Notes: generated by a model not told the origin, from the sequence alone. 64,000 bases of DNA from DASQYE01 sp036389315 (GCA_036389315.1 DASVQF010000042.1:124001-188000); one strand, 5' to 3'; shown: positions 9,356 to 18,312, counted from the stretch's first letter. A program made the numbers and translations.

Positions 9356-10039
9356 ATGTTTCCGATTCGCAGCCGAGAGCCACGTTACCACATAGCGTTC
9401 GTCACCGGCGCGCTCATCACCTGCAACCTGCTCGCGTTCTTTTACGAGCTGATGCAGGGAGATGATCTGCCGGGCTTGATACGCGTTCTGGGACTGCGGC
9501 CAGCCCTCTTCACCTGGTATTGGTGGACGGGAAGCATCTACGTCTGGCTGCCGTTCGTCACTTCTATGTTCCTGCATGGCGGCTGGCTGCACCTCGCGGG
9601 AAACATGCTCTTCCTCTGGGTCTTCGGCGCGGGTGTAGAGGAACGCCTGGGCCACGGAAGATTTACAGTGCTTTACCTGCTTGCAGGGCTCGCAGCCTCG
9701 TTGACACAAATCTCGATGTCACCGGACTCGCCCGTCCCCGTCATCGGCGCTTCGGGCGCGATTGCAGGTGTCTTAGGCGCATACCTCTTTCTCTTCCCGC
9801 GTGCGCGAGTTCTGACGCTCATCTTTATCATCATCTTCCCGCTGCTAATAGATTTGCCGGCGGTAGCCCTTCTGGTCATCTGGTTCGCCAACCAACTCCT
9901 GGCGGGCGTCGCCTCACTCGAAACCGGCGAGGCGCTTTACGGCGGGGTGGCTTACTGGGGACACATAGGCGGTTTCGTCGCGGGCGCAATTCTGGGACTT
10001 CTGTTGGCCCCTGAGACGGCTGCGCGAAGCCTGAAGTAA
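9356..10039 (+). CDS. Rhomboid-family intramembrane serine protease
   Basis: 227 residues starting 3 bases after the flippase-like gene. Six or seven membrane helices are visible. Family motifs: MFLHGGWLHLAGNMLFLWVF in helix 2, GVEERLGHGRF, catalytic serine in VIGASGAIAG (about residue 132), and the partner histidine in AYWGHIGGFVAGAILG (about 202). All catalytic residues are present. It cleaves membrane-spanning substrates within the bilayer; the substrate is unknown. Its position as last gene of the phospholipid operon suggests a shared membrane-quality or membrane-modification role, which is inference only. Confidence 0.9.
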   Translation: MFPIRSREPRYHIAFVTGALITCNLLAFFYELMQGDDLPGLIRVLGLRPALFTWYWWTGSIYVWLPFVTSMFLHGGWLHLAGNMLFLWVFGAGVEERLGHGRFTVLYLLAGLAASLTQISMSPDSPVPVIGASGAIAGVLGAYLFLFPRARVLTLIFIIIFPLLIDLPAVALLVIWFANQLLAGVASLETGEALYGGVAYWGHIGGFVAGAILGLLLAPETAARSLK

Positions 10040-10211
10040 GGCCTGCCCCCTTTGGCCCAAAGTCAGCCGAGCATGTGCAGCAAAAGAGAGCAGTTCACCG
10101 CAACTTTTCGGAAGAGCTTTGAAGCTTCCGCCTCATAAGATTGCGGCGCGGGCCGGAGAATCGGGTCTTCCGGCGCGAGACTTTCGGGACTCACAGAAGA
10201 AGGCGACGACG

Positions 10212-10460
10212 ATGAAGGTGGCGAATCTTTGTATCGCCCTGGCTGCATCCCTTTTCTGTGTGATGGCGGTCGGTGCACAGCAGCCTCTCGACACGCAAGC
10301 CGGTGTCGCCCGGGTCGCACAACCTTCGACAGCAGAAGCGCAGACTACGGGGCCTGCGCCTCTGACTTACGACGAGCTCGTACAACTTTACGAGCAGGGC
10401 ACGCCGCCTGCTCCGCTCGGCGATAAGTTGGACAGGTTTGACCACCCCGTTCGTCAGTAA
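10212..10460 (+). pseudogene. Short exported protein, probable 5' fragment of a longer secreted enzyme
   Basis: 82 residues from ATG 10212 with signal peptide (VANLCIALAASLFCVMAVGA, then QQPLDTQ). The mature part APLTYDELVQLYEQGTPPAP and LGDKLDR resembles the start of acidobacterial secreted endonuclease/exonuclease/phosphatase proteins, which continue LLTTPFVSN. That continuation (TTPFVSNSAYDSGVRPLK) is present in another frame immediately downstream (from about 10440), so a one-base shift ends the annotated frame early. The catalytic domain that should follow is absent. It could instead be a genuine 82-residue exported protein. Confidence 0.45.
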
Positions 10461-10700
10461 CAGTGCGTACGATTCCGGCGTCAGGCCGCTGAAACCCTCT
10501 TCGCCTCAAACGGCATACCGCTCGGAGAGCCCGCGAAGACGGAAGACCGCTAGCCCTTTTTTTAAGGAGGCGAGTGTTGGGCGAGGATAAGAAGGCTGCT
10601 CGGTATCTCGCTAACTGACAGGATGAACGCAACGGCGCGGCGATCCACCGTGCTCTCTGGCTTAGTAAACCGTATACACAAAAGTGAAGGGCTTGGCTGG

Positions 10701-11027
10701 ATGAAAACAGTTGGTCTGCTCATTATCTCAAACATCTTCATGACTGTTGCCTGGTACGGGCACTTGAAAGATAAGAGTAGACCTTTAATCACAGCTATCC
10801 TGCTCAGTTGGGCTGTGGCTTTCTTCGAGTACGTTTTCCAAGTACCGGCCAACAGGGCTGGCTTCGGGCGGTACACGCTAACGCAATTAAAGATTATGCA
10901 GGAGTGCATTACGCTGGTCGTCTTCACCGGCTTTGTCTTCATAGTCTTTCGCGAGCCTGTGAGGTGGAATTACATGGTTTCTTATGGGCTCGTCGTGGGG
11001 GCCGTGTATTTCGCCTTTTGGGGGTGA
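10701..11027 (+). CDS. DUF486 (DMT-superfamily) small membrane protein
   Basis: 108 residues from ATG 10701, the usual length and start of DUF486 proteins (MKTVGLLIISNIFMTVAWYG). Four membrane helices are evident: residues 3-20, 28-48 (ITAILLSWAVAFFEYVFQVP), 60-82 (QLKIMQECITLVVFTGFVFI) and 90-106. The AFFEYVFQVPANRxG and TLTQLKIMQE blocks are diagnostic. A longer frame starting at 10623 has an unsupported N-terminus. The family is related to small drug/metabolite transporters; substrate unknown. No obvious operon partner. Confidence 0.9.
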   Translation: MKTVGLLIISNIFMTVAWYGHLKDKSRPLITAILLSWAVAFFEYVFQVPANRAGFGRYTLTQLKIMQECITLVVFTGFVFIVFREPVRWNYMVSYGLVVGAVYFAFWG

Positions 11028-11183
11028 ATCAAGTCGCGCTGTGAGTCATCTATATTGACGCCCTATCAAAGTGGAAGGCGGTCTTGATATTTTACACCGA
11101 CCGAAGGGAAGGTTTCGGGACGCGGCGGCTGGAAAGCGGCGCGCGGATTCTCTTTCCAGAGCGGGTGTTTCGGAAAGATTTAA

Positions 11184-12503
11184 TCAGGCAGTAATAATCA
11201 TTGCGATAACCGCCGTGGCCATAATGGCGGCAGTCGCCCAGCCCAGCCCTGTCATGAGCGGCGTGTTCACGTGCTCGCCCATTACCTTCCGATTGCTTGT
11301 CAGCAGCACAACCAGCACGATTAAAGGCGGAGCCAGTACCCCGTTCAGCACTGCCGACCAGAAGAGCATCTTCACCGCATTGAACCCGGCGAAGTCGAGT
11401 GCTAATCCGAGCGCCACGGAAACGCCGACGACCGCGTAGAATTTGGGCGCTAGTCGCGGTCGCGCTTCGAGTGTGCCGCGCCAACGGGCGGCTTCTGAGA
11501 CGGTATAAGCGGCGGAGCCGGCCAGCACGGGCACACCGAGAATGCCTGTCCCGATCAGCCCCAGGGTGAACAGCCAGTAAGCTCCGCGCCCCGCCAGGGG
11601 GCGAAGTGCTTCCGCTGCCTGTTGGGCGGTTTCGATGTTCGTCTGTCCGTGCGCGTGCAGGGTTGTTGCCGTCGTGAGGATGATGAAATACATGATGAAG
11701 TTGGAGAAGAACATCCCCGTCACGACATCCGTGCGCGCTTCGCGTAGCTCTTCAGCAGTCGCACCCATACGCGAGCGTATGGAACGACGCCCTCGTGCGC
11801 GCTCTTCTTCTACCTCCTGGGCTGCTTGCCAGAAAAAGAGGTAGGGCGAAATGGTTGTGCCGAGAATGCCGACGAAGGTGGCCAGATAATCGCTAGACCA
11901 TTCGACGCGGGGCACGAAGGTCGACCTCAAGACCGCGCCCCAATCAGGTCGAGCCAGGAAGGCTGCGATGACGTAGGCGAAGAGAATGAGCGTGAGCCAC
12001 TTAAAGATGCGTGCGACCTGCTTATAAGAAGACCAGAAGAGAAGCGAGACGATGAGGATTGCGTAAAGGGGCGTCCAGACGAGCGAGTCGATGCCCGTGA
12101 CCATCTCCGTGGCGTCGGCCATACCGCCGAGGTCTGCGCCGATGTTGACGACGTTGGCGACAATCAGCAGCGCACATGCTCCCCACAGTACCCAGCGCGG
12201 ATAGCGGCGGCGCACGACGCTGGCCAATCCTCGTCCGGTGACCAGCCCCAGCCGAGCGCACATCAACTGCACGGCCGCCATCAAAGGAAAAGAGAAGAGC
12301 GCAGTCCAGAGCGGCGCGTAGCCGAAAGCAGCCCCCGTTACCGAATAGGTAGAGATGCCTGACGGGTCGTCATCCGCCGCGCCGGTGATAAGCCCGGGCC
12401 CGAGGTCTGCGAAGAAGCCGCGTATCTTTCCGCGCGGCCTTTGCTTCCCTTCGGGAACTGGCGTCGGCTCCGTCGTCTCTGACTGTACGGTCGGCGGTTC
12501 CAT
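11184..12503 (-). CDS. NRAMP-superfamily divalent metal transporter
   Basis: 439 residues with a soluble proline-rich N-terminus (to about 30) and about 11 membrane helices. Helix 1 reads GPGLITGAADDDPSGISTYS, where classical NRAMP has DPGN. Helix 6 reads LGTTISPYLFFWQAAQEVEE, where Mn/Fe NRAMPs have the Met-Pro-His metal ligands. It therefore belongs to a divergent subgroup related to NRAMP and NRMT magnesium transporters; the metal cannot be fixed from sequence. Other family blocks: NIGADLGGMADA and GTGILGVPVLAGSAAY. It is transcribed alone, with TATAAT about 20 bases upstream of the start on the minus strand. Confidence 0.85.
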   Translation of the reverse strand: MEPPTVQSETTEPTPVPEGKQRPRGKIRGFFADLGPGLITGAADDDPSGISTYSVTGAAFGYAPLWTALFSFPLMAAVQLMCARLGLVTGRGLASVVRRRYPRWVLWGACALLIVANVVNIGADLGGMADATEMVTGIDSLVWTPLYAILIVSLLFWSSYKQVARIFKWLTLILFAYVIAAFLARPDWGAVLRSTFVPRVEWSSDYLATFVGILGTTISPYLFFWQAAQEVEEERARGRRSIRSRMGATAEELREARTDVVTGMFFSNFIMYFIILTTATTLHAHGQTNIETAQQAAEALRPLAGRGAYWLFTLGLIGTGILGVPVLAGSAAYTVSEAARWRGTLEARPRLAPKFYAVVGVSVALGLALDFAGFNAVKMLFWSAVLNGVLAPPLIVLVVLLTSNRKVMGEHVNTPLMTGLGWATAAIMATAVIAMIITA

Positions 12504-12754
12504 TCTCTTGTACCGGAACGATTATAGGCGATAAAGCTCGGCGCTGACTCAAGCAATTTCAATGTGGAAGTCACAATCCGGCAAAGGAGAGAAGTTTTCG
12601 GCAAGGTAACGAAAAACAGACGCCAGCCTTTACTCGTTTGACCAACACCGCAAGATAAAGCAGGTTCGGGCAGGATTTAGAAAGAACCGCGCGGGCACTC
12701 GTCACTACAATCCGGGTTAATGATGCGGCGATAGATAAACGTGGAGGGCTGAAG

Positions 12755-12913
12755 ATGAAAACTCTCAAACCGCAGGCGTTGTACATCACGGCAATCATCA
12801 CCATAATTTGCTTCGTGTTCTGGATCGCGTCGTTATTTGTCGGCTACGTGAGGGATGAATGGAGTTCTCCCCCGGCGGACGAGACGAGCGTTCCGGCACC
12901 GAAGACATACTGA
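12755..12913 (+). CDS. 52-residue single-pass membrane protein
   Basis: ATG 12755 follows GGAGGGCTGAAG. The protein has a short basic start (MKTLKPQ), one membrane helix (ALYITAIITIICFVFWIASL), then a charged, proline-rich tail ending PAPKTY. No family is recognised. It lies 55 bases upstream of a channel-like gene on the same strand, so an accessory-subunit role is conceivable, but that is inference. Confidence 0.6.
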   Translation: MKTLKPQALYITAIITIICFVFWIASLFVGYVRDEWSSPPADETSVPAPKTY

Positions 12914-12968
12914 AGATGTTTGGATTACGGATTCTATCTACATGTGTTGATGATCGGAGTGGACACTA

Positions 12969-13337
12969 ATGTACGAGGATCGTAGCAAGCGGTTACTCTC
13001 GCGGGTGGAATTCATTTTCCGCGTGCTGCGCCACGGGCTGCTCGCCTTCGGGGTTGTGTTCGTCGCCTTGCTGATTGGCATTCTCGGCTATCACTGGTTC
13101 GAGGGCATGCCGTGGATTGATGCCACGCTCAACGCCTCAATGATTCTCGGCGGGATGGGCCCAGTCAATCCTTTAAGTACAGTCGGCGGCAAGTTGTTCG
13201 CTTCCGCCTACGCGCTCTTTTCCGGCGTGGTCTTCATCGGGGTGATGGGCATAGTCCTGGCTCCGTTTGCGCATCGGTTGTTACACCGCTTCCACTTAGA
13301 GCGTGATGAAGAAAAGGACGATGTTGCGGCTGGGTGA
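12969..13337 (+). CDS. Two-helix channel-like membrane protein
   Basis: 122 residues. Two membrane helices (residues 18-42 and 78-102) flank a pore-like re-entrant segment with a short helix (PWIDATLNASMILGGMGPVN). This is the layout of two-TM ion-channel proteins (Ion_trans_2), but the potassium filter TVGYG is replaced by GGMGPVN, so selectivity is unknown. The C-terminus is cytoplasmic and charged (HRFHLERDEEKDD). Small two-TM proteins of this kind are annotated elsewhere as potassium channel family. It follows the 52-residue membrane protein and may be co-transcribed with it. Confidence 0.65.
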   Translation: MYEDRSKRLLSRVEFIFRVLRHGLLAFGVVFVALLIGILGYHWFEGMPWIDATLNASMILGGMGPVNPLSTVGGKLFASAYALFSGVVFIGVMGIVLAPFAHRLLHRFHLERDEEKDDVAAG

Positions 13338-13343
13338 CGAGTC

Positions 13344-13778
13344 TCAACGCAGCACGCAAACTTTATTACGGCCCTGTTCCTTCGCGCTATACAGGGCCCG
13401 GTCGGCTGCGCGGAATAATTCTTCGCCCTCCTGAACGACTCCGCCCGCCCCACAGCAAAGACGGCCCGCCGCGTCGATGCTGATCGACAGTGTCCCGGCG
13501 GGAAACGTTTGGCCGTCGAGCGTCGGCTGAGCCTCGTAAACAGCCTGCCGTAGTCCTTCGGCGATTTCCACCGCTTGCCCGATTGTGCGTTCGGGGAGCG
13601 CGATGACAAACTCGTCCCCTCCGTACCGGCAGGCCACAGCGCCCGCAGGGATGTGCCTGGCGATCAGATGACCGACGGTACGGACGGCCTCCGCGCCCGC
13701 CAAGTGACCAAAGCTTTCGTTAAGGGATTTGAGCCGGTCAAGGTCGAGCACCAACAGGGATAGAGGACTCTTATTTAT
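13344..13778 (-). pseudogene. GGDEF-domain fragment (diguanylate cyclase), N-terminus missing
   Basis: The frame starts abruptly at SPLSLLVLDLDRLKSLNESF after a TAA (13781-13779), well inside a GGDEF domain. It retains the metal-binding D, the FGHLAGAEAV helix, the intact RYGGDEF active site and a normal C-terminal end (ADRALYSAKEQGRNKV). The sensory part and the first strand of the catalytic domain are absent. The junction at about 13779 abuts an oppositely oriented truncated gene, so both were cut at the same breakpoint. There is no start codon before the first conserved strand. Confidence 0.8.
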
Positions 13779-13784
13779 TTAAAA

Positions 13785-14048
13785 TTGCAGGCGCAGTTGC
13801 TCAAGTCTTCTGAAGAGGACAAGACCTGTTTGAAGGATGACCTGCCAGATCCAATCATCCTCCAGCCTAAAGAGACGCGGGTCGTGGATTGGTTCATCCT
13901 GGCCGAAGGGCGTGTAGAGACGGGCGATCTGGCGTGGTACGAACCGCTGCGGGCCGGTAAGTATGGGCTTTCGATCAAGCGCCGCTTAAGCTGTTGTGAC
14001 GGCCCCGTGCTTGCGTCTAACAAGATCAGCTTTGAGGTCGTGCCTTGA
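13785..14048 (+). pseudogene. C-terminal fragment of an exported beta-sandwich protein
   Basis: 87 codons from a TTG with no ribosome binding site, beginning at the breakpoint shared with the GGDEF fragment. The readable part is beta-rich (LQPKETRVVDWFILAEGRVE, LAWYEPLRAGKYGLSIKRRL, ASNKISFEVVP). It resembles the last strands of Ig-like domains in acidobacterial proteins of unknown function, where a PGxY motif precedes a final strand. N-terminal parts are missing. I cannot name a family. Confidence 0.45.
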
Positions 14049-14117
14049 GCCGTGAGAAGTGAGCGCAAGCATTATCGCCGAGCCTCATTACCCTGTCAGC
14101 AAAGTTAAGGAGCGCCC

Positions 14118-14881
14118 ATGATGCCCCTACGCTCAACTCGTGACGAACAGAAAAGCCGGGAGAGCTTCGAACGGAATCTAGACACATTCCTCGCAATGGT
14201 CACGCACGAGCTACGCACGCCGACCAGTTCGATTCTCGGCTGGGCGACGCTGATTAGGGAAGGGCAGCTCAATGAGAAAACTTTAGAGCACGCTATCAAA
14301 GCGATAGAGCGTAACGCGAGACTACAGGAACGACTCATCGAGCAACTCCTGGACTTTTCACGCATCAATAATGGCTGCCTCATGCTGGATGCTCAGAAAG
14401 CCTCGCTCGTGCCCATCATCGAGGCCGCCGTTGACATGATGCTGCCGATGGCTCAAGCGAAAGAGATCGACCTGCAAGTATGTCTTGATGCCTCGACGGG
14501 CGCAGTTCTCTGCGACGCGGCCCGCTTACAACAGGTCGTCACGAACCTCTTGGCGAACGCTATCAAATTCACACCCTCGGGCGGGCGCGTGGATGTCCGG
14601 CTTGAGCCTTATGAATCGCACGCAGAAGTCAGGGTGAGCGACACGGGGCAGGGCATCGCGTCCGAGTACCTGCCGCACATTTTTGACCTTTTTGGCAGGC
14701 GAGCACCAATAAAGCGACCCCTCATAACGGATTGGGCCTCGGGCTAGCAATCGCCCGGCAGATCGTCGAAAGACATAACGGGAAGATTCTTGCTGACAGT
14801 CCCGGTGAAGGGAAAGGGACAACCTTTACCATCAGGCTATCTCTTGCGGATGAAGCGGTCGCGACAAACATAGAGGCTTGA
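14118..14881 (+). pseudogene. Short histidine kinase with one-base frameshift
   Basis: AAGGAG lies 6 bases before ATG 14118. HisKA follows at once (FLAMVTHELRTPTSSILGWA, phosphoacceptor His), then HATPase (VTNLLANAIKFTPSGG, VSDTGQGI). At residue 191 the frame leaves the family with GRRAPIKRP. One base later the other frame gives FWQASTNK, then NGLGLGLAIARQIVERHNGK and a normal end TFTIRLSLADE, stopping at 14881. The shift coincides with a T5 run at 14689-14693 (one T too few). The corrected protein is about 254 residues, with no sensor domain; it is either a stand-alone kinase module or a truncated gene. Confidence 0.75.
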
Positions 14882-15132
14882 TTGCCAGCTCTTCGATACT
14901 TGTTTTTCCTCATCATCACGTTCTTGATTGGTTCTGACATCCTCCTTCTTTATTCAGTTGACGCGCCGTCGCGTTCTCATCGAAGATAGAGGCCGCTTTA
15001 TACGGGTCTTGGTCGTTTCAAAGCCTCTACGAACACTGCGGGGATGCTCTCTCGGGCTGTTAAGTCAGATGTATTTCATGTTCTCGTAAGATACAAAAGC
15101 AGTATCATAGCCTTTTAAGTGGAGGCAAGCTT

Positions 15133-17145
15133 ATGTCTAAGTCTGCCCTTGATAGGCGGTGGATGGAGTCTGCACCCTTTAGATATGGGCTAGCCGTCTT
15201 ATCCGTCTCCGTTGCGCTGGCCCTCACCTATCTGTTGCACCCCGACGCGCTCATCATGCCGTCCTTCTTCCTGGCTATTATCCTGAGCGCCTGGGTCGGC
15301 GGTATTGGCCCGGGCCTGCTCGCCGCACTGTTGGCGACTCTGTCCGTCGTTTACTTCTTCCTGCCTCCGACATACAGCCTCAGGTTTGACCTCGTCCACC
15401 TGCCTCAACTGCTCGTCTTCATCGTGTCGGCGGTGCTCGTCAGCTCATGGAGTGCCGCCCGCAAGCGCGCCGAGACGCTGCTCCGGCAGGCGCGCGATGA
15501 GCAGGAGGCCAAAGTGCAGGAGCGTACCGCAGACCTCAAGCAGGCAAATGAGAAGTTGCAGGAGGAGATCGCTGAGCGCAGGCGTGTGGAAGAGACCTTG
15601 CGCGAGCGTGCCAGCCTGCTCGACCTGACGCACGACACGGTCTTCTCGCGCGACATGAATGATGTCATCACCTACTGGAATCGTGGCGCGGAGGAGCTGT
15701 ACGGCTGGACGAGCGAGGAGGCCACGGGGCAGGTCTCACACCGTCTCACGCAGACCATCTTCCCCGCGCCGCTCGAAGAGATCAACGAGCAGTTGTTCGA
15801 CACAGGCCGCTGGGAGGGGGAACTCATCCACGCGAAGCGGGACGGCTCGCGGGTCGTGGTGGCGAGCCGCTGGTCTTTGCAGCGCGACGAGCGCGGGAGG
15901 CCCTTGGCGATCCTGGAGACGAACAACGACATCACCGAGCGCAGGAGCAGTGAAAGGCGATACCAGCACATCTTCCAGGCGGTGGGAGTCTCCATCTGGG
16001 AGGAAGATTTTTCTCAGGTCAAAGCCGCTATTGATGAGCTGCAAGCCGAAGGCGTTCGAGACTTCCGACGATACCTCGTCGCGCACCCGGAGTTTGTCCG
16101 GCAGGCTGTCCCCTTAGTGAAGATCGTTGACGTTAACGACGCGACCGTCAAGCTGTTCGCCGCCCGAAGTAAGGATGAGCTTCTGGGGTCACTGGACAAA
16201 ATATTCCTGCCCGAGACCGAAGAGGTGTTCGCGGGAGAGCTGATCGCCCTTGCCGAAGGGCGAACTTCTTTTGAATCCGAAACCATTCTTCAAACCCTCA
16301 AGGGGGACAAACTGACCGTACTGTTTACAATAACGTTCCCGCCTCAGCCCGCCAACCTCGACAGCGTGCTGGTGACTATTACGGACATCACCGAGCGCAA
16401 GCACGCCGAGGAGGCGCTTCAGAAGGCGCAGGCCGAGCTGGCGCACATCACGCGAGTTACGACGATGGGCGAGCTTGCTTCTTCCATCGCGCACGAGGTC
16501 AACCAGCCCCTGGCTGCCATCGTCACCAACGGCAACGCAGCATTGCGCTGGCTCGCCGCCGAGCCCCCTAACCTGGACGAGGCGCGCGAGTCCGTAGGCC
16601 GTATCGTCAGAGACGGTCACAGGGCCAGCGAAGTGGTAGGCCGAGTGCGCGCGCTCTTCAGGAAAGCCGCGACGGCCAAAGAGCGGCTCGACATCAATGA
16701 CCTCATACAAGATGTCCTGGCTCTGGTGCCCGGCGAGTTGCGCAGAAATCATGTGCAGCTTCGGACTGTACTGGCGCATGACCTCCCGCAGGTCGTCGCC
16801 GACCGGGTTCAGTTGCAGCAAGTGCTCCTGAACCTTATCATCAACGCCGTCGAAGCCATGAGCACGGTCGCGGATCGACAGCGCCGACTCTTGATACGCT
16901 CGCAGAGAGCGGATGCGGACGGCGTGCTCGTCTCGGTCGAAGACTCCGGTGTGGGGATAGGCTCACAGAATCCCTCGCAACTATTCGACGCCTTCTTCAC
17001 GACCAAACCTGACGGGCTGGGGATGGGGCTATCCATCAGCCGCACCACCATAGAGGCGCACGGAGGCCGTTTGTGGGCGACGGCCAACGACGGTACGGGA
17101 GCGACCTTTCAGTTCACTCTGCCTGTGAACGGGGAGAATGCGTGA
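15133..17145 (+). CDS. FixL-like sensor histidine kinase with DUF4118 and two PAS domains
   Basis: 670 residues: a four-helix DUF4118 membrane module (about 15-112, ALALTYLLHPDALIMPSFF), coiled coil (115-160), PAS (about 160-270, ending ETNNDITERR), a second PAS-like region (275-420, ending ITDITERKHAEE), then HisKA (MGELASSIAHEVNQPLAAI, His about 452) and HATPase (LNLIINAVEAMS, VEDSGVGI, GLGMGLSISRTTIEAHGG). The H-E-V-N-Q-P-L box is that of the FixL/DctB kinase class. The stop overlaps the ATG of the FixJ-like regulator by one base, so the two are coupled and almost certainly cognate. The signal is unknown; the second PAS lacks an obvious haem His. Confidence 0.9.
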   Translation: MSKSALDRRWMESAPFRYGLAVLSVSVALALTYLLHPDALIMPSFFLAIILSAWVGGIGPGLLAALLATLSVVYFFLPPTYSLRFDLVHLPQLLVFIVSAVLVSSWSAARKRAETLLRQARDEQEAKVQERTADLKQANEKLQEEIAERRRVEETLRERASLLDLTHDTVFSRDMNDVITYWNRGAEELYGWTSEEATGQVSHRLTQTIFPAPLEEINEQLFDTGRWEGELIHAKRDGSRVVVASRWSLQRDERGRPLAILETNNDITERRSSERRYQHIFQAVGVSIWEEDFSQVKAAIDELQAEGVRDFRRYLVAHPEFVRQAVPLVKIVDVNDATVKLFAARSKDELLGSLDKIFLPETEEVFAGELIALAEGRTSFESETILQTLKGDKLTVLFTITFPPQPANLDSVLVTITDITERKHAEEALQKAQAELAHITRVTTMGELASSIAHEVNQPLAAIVTNGNAALRWLAAEPPNLDEARESVGRIVRDGHRASEVVGRVRALFRKAATAKERLDINDLIQDVLALVPGELRRNHVQLRTVLAHDLPQVVADRVQLQQVLLNLIINAVEAMSTVADRQRRLLIRSQRADADGVLVSVEDSGVGIGSQNPSQLFDAFFTTKPDGLGMGLSISRTTIEAHGGRLWATANDGTGATFQFTLPVNGENA

Positions 17146-17771
17146 TGACGGAGACTGATGCAATCGTTTTCGTGATTGATGACGACCCGTCAATCCGTGA
17201 AGCCATCAGGAGCCTGATCCGCTCGGTCGGGATGCGCGTTGAGACATTTGCATCCGCGCAGGAGTTCATGCAGAGCAAACGACCGGACGCGCCCGCCTGC
17301 CTCGTGCTCGACGTGCGGATGCCCGGACTCTCCGGCCTAGACCTCCAACGTGAACTCTCCGGGGCGGGCGTCACCGTTCCGATCATCTTCATCACAGGTC
17401 ACGGCGACATTCCGATGTCCGTGCGCGCCATGAAAGCCGGGGCTGTGGAATTTCTGACCAAGCCCTTTCGTGACCAAGACCTGCTCGACGCTATTGCGCA
17501 GGCGATTGAGCGTGACCGCGCTGCTCGCATGCAGCGAGCGGAGATGGCTAACTTGCGTGAGTGCTTTGAAAGCCTGACGCCGCGCGAGCGCGAAGTGATG
17601 GAACTGGTCGTCGCCGGGCTTCTCAATAAGCAGGTCGCAGTCCGCCTGAGGGTAAGCGAAATAACGGTCAAGCTGCACCGCCATCAGGTCATGGAAAAGA
17701 TGAAGGCGGAGTCTTTGGCGGAGTTGGTTAGAATGGCCGAAAAACTCAGCATACCTGCCACAAAGAATTAA
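17145..17771 (+). CDS. FixJ/NarL-family response regulator
   Basis: 208 residues from the ATG overlapping the kinase stop as TGATG. Receiver domain 1-125: acidic pocket VIDDDPS, phosphorylation Asp in LVLDVRMPGLSG (about 56), Thr in ITGHGD, Lys in LTKPF. The MSVRAMKAGAVEFLTKPF segment is typical of FixJ. LuxR-type HTH follows at 140-205 (LTPREREVMELVVAGLLNKQ, ITVKLHRHQVMEKM). It should activate sigma-70 promoters when phosphorylated by the upstream kinase. Targets are not evident; the next genes are candidates. Confidence 0.9.
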   Translation: MTETDAIVFVIDDDPSIREAIRSLIRSVGMRVETFASAQEFMQSKRPDAPACLVLDVRMPGLSGLDLQRELSGAGVTVPIIFITGHGDIPMSVRAMKAGAVEFLTKPFRDQDLLDAIAQAIERDRAARMQRAEMANLRECFESLTPREREVMELVVAGLLNKQVAVRLRVSEITVKLHRHQVMEKMKAESLAELVRMAEKLSIPATKN

Positions 17772-17785
17772 CCCACCTATACCAA

Positions 17786-17816
17786 AGTATAATAGCGCTT
17801 TCCATCAGTATAATAG
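17786..17816 (+). promoter_or_regulatory. Tandem TATAAT-containing repeat upstream of receiver gene
   Basis: The 10-base word AGTATAATAG occurs twice, at 17786-17795 and 17807-17816, exactly two helical turns (21 bp) apart. Each contains a perfect TATAAT. No good -35 box sits 17 bp before either, which fits an activator-dependent promoter for the gene at 17881. Confidence 0.4.
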
Positions 17817-17880
17817 ATTCCCTCCGGCTCGCCCTGCTACCTTACGCTCAGGATAAGAATTCCGATTGAGAGTGACCAAG

Positions 17881-18312
17881 ATGGAAGCTAAAGCCGGTAT
17901 GTCTGAAATCCCCCATGTCTCGGTTGTGGACGACGACGAGTCAGTCCGCGAGGCGATCAGGAGTCTTCTGAGGTCTGTGGGGCTTAGCGCCGATGTCTTC
18001 GCCTCGGCGGAGGATTTCTTGAACTCCGGCCACCTGCACGAGACGGCTTGCCTCATCCTGGATGTGCGTATGCCTGGGATGGGCGGCCTTGAGCTTCAAC
18101 AGCAGTTAGCCTCCGACAACCGCCGAATCCCGATCATCTTCATCACGGCACACGCTTCCGACGAGGAAGCGCGCTCTCGCGCGTTGCGATTGGGCGCGAT
18201 TGACTTCCTCTTCAAACCATTTAGCGAGGATGCCCTGCTCAACGATGTCTACGCGGCGCTGGGGCCCGGTGGAGGCGGCGCGCGCTCAATTCTGAGGGGT
18301 GAGAAGTCATGA
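17881..18312 (+). CDS. Single-domain response regulator (receiver only)
   Basis: 143 residues from ATG 17881. A complete receiver: VVDDDESVREAIRSLL, phosphorylation Asp in LILDVRMPGMGG, Thr in FITAHASDEE, Lys in FLFKPFSEDALL. It is closely similar to the receiver of the FixJ-like protein 110 bases upstream, suggesting duplication followed by loss of the HTH, and may compete for phosphate from the same kinase. A glycine run (GPGGGGA) leads to the C-terminus. The stop overlaps the next small ORF as ATGA. Confidence 0.85.
   Translation: MEAKAGMSEIPHVSVVDDDESVREAIRSLLRSVGLSADVFASAEDFLNSGHLHETACLILDVRMPGMGGLELQQQLASDNRRIPIIFITAHASDEEARSRALRLGAIDFLFKPFSEDALLNDVYAALGPGGGGARSILRGEKS

Noticed and set aside
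11184..12503. Manganese/iron MntH annotation
   Set aside because: The DPGN and Met-Pro-His metal-binding motifs are replaced, so a specific metal cannot be named.
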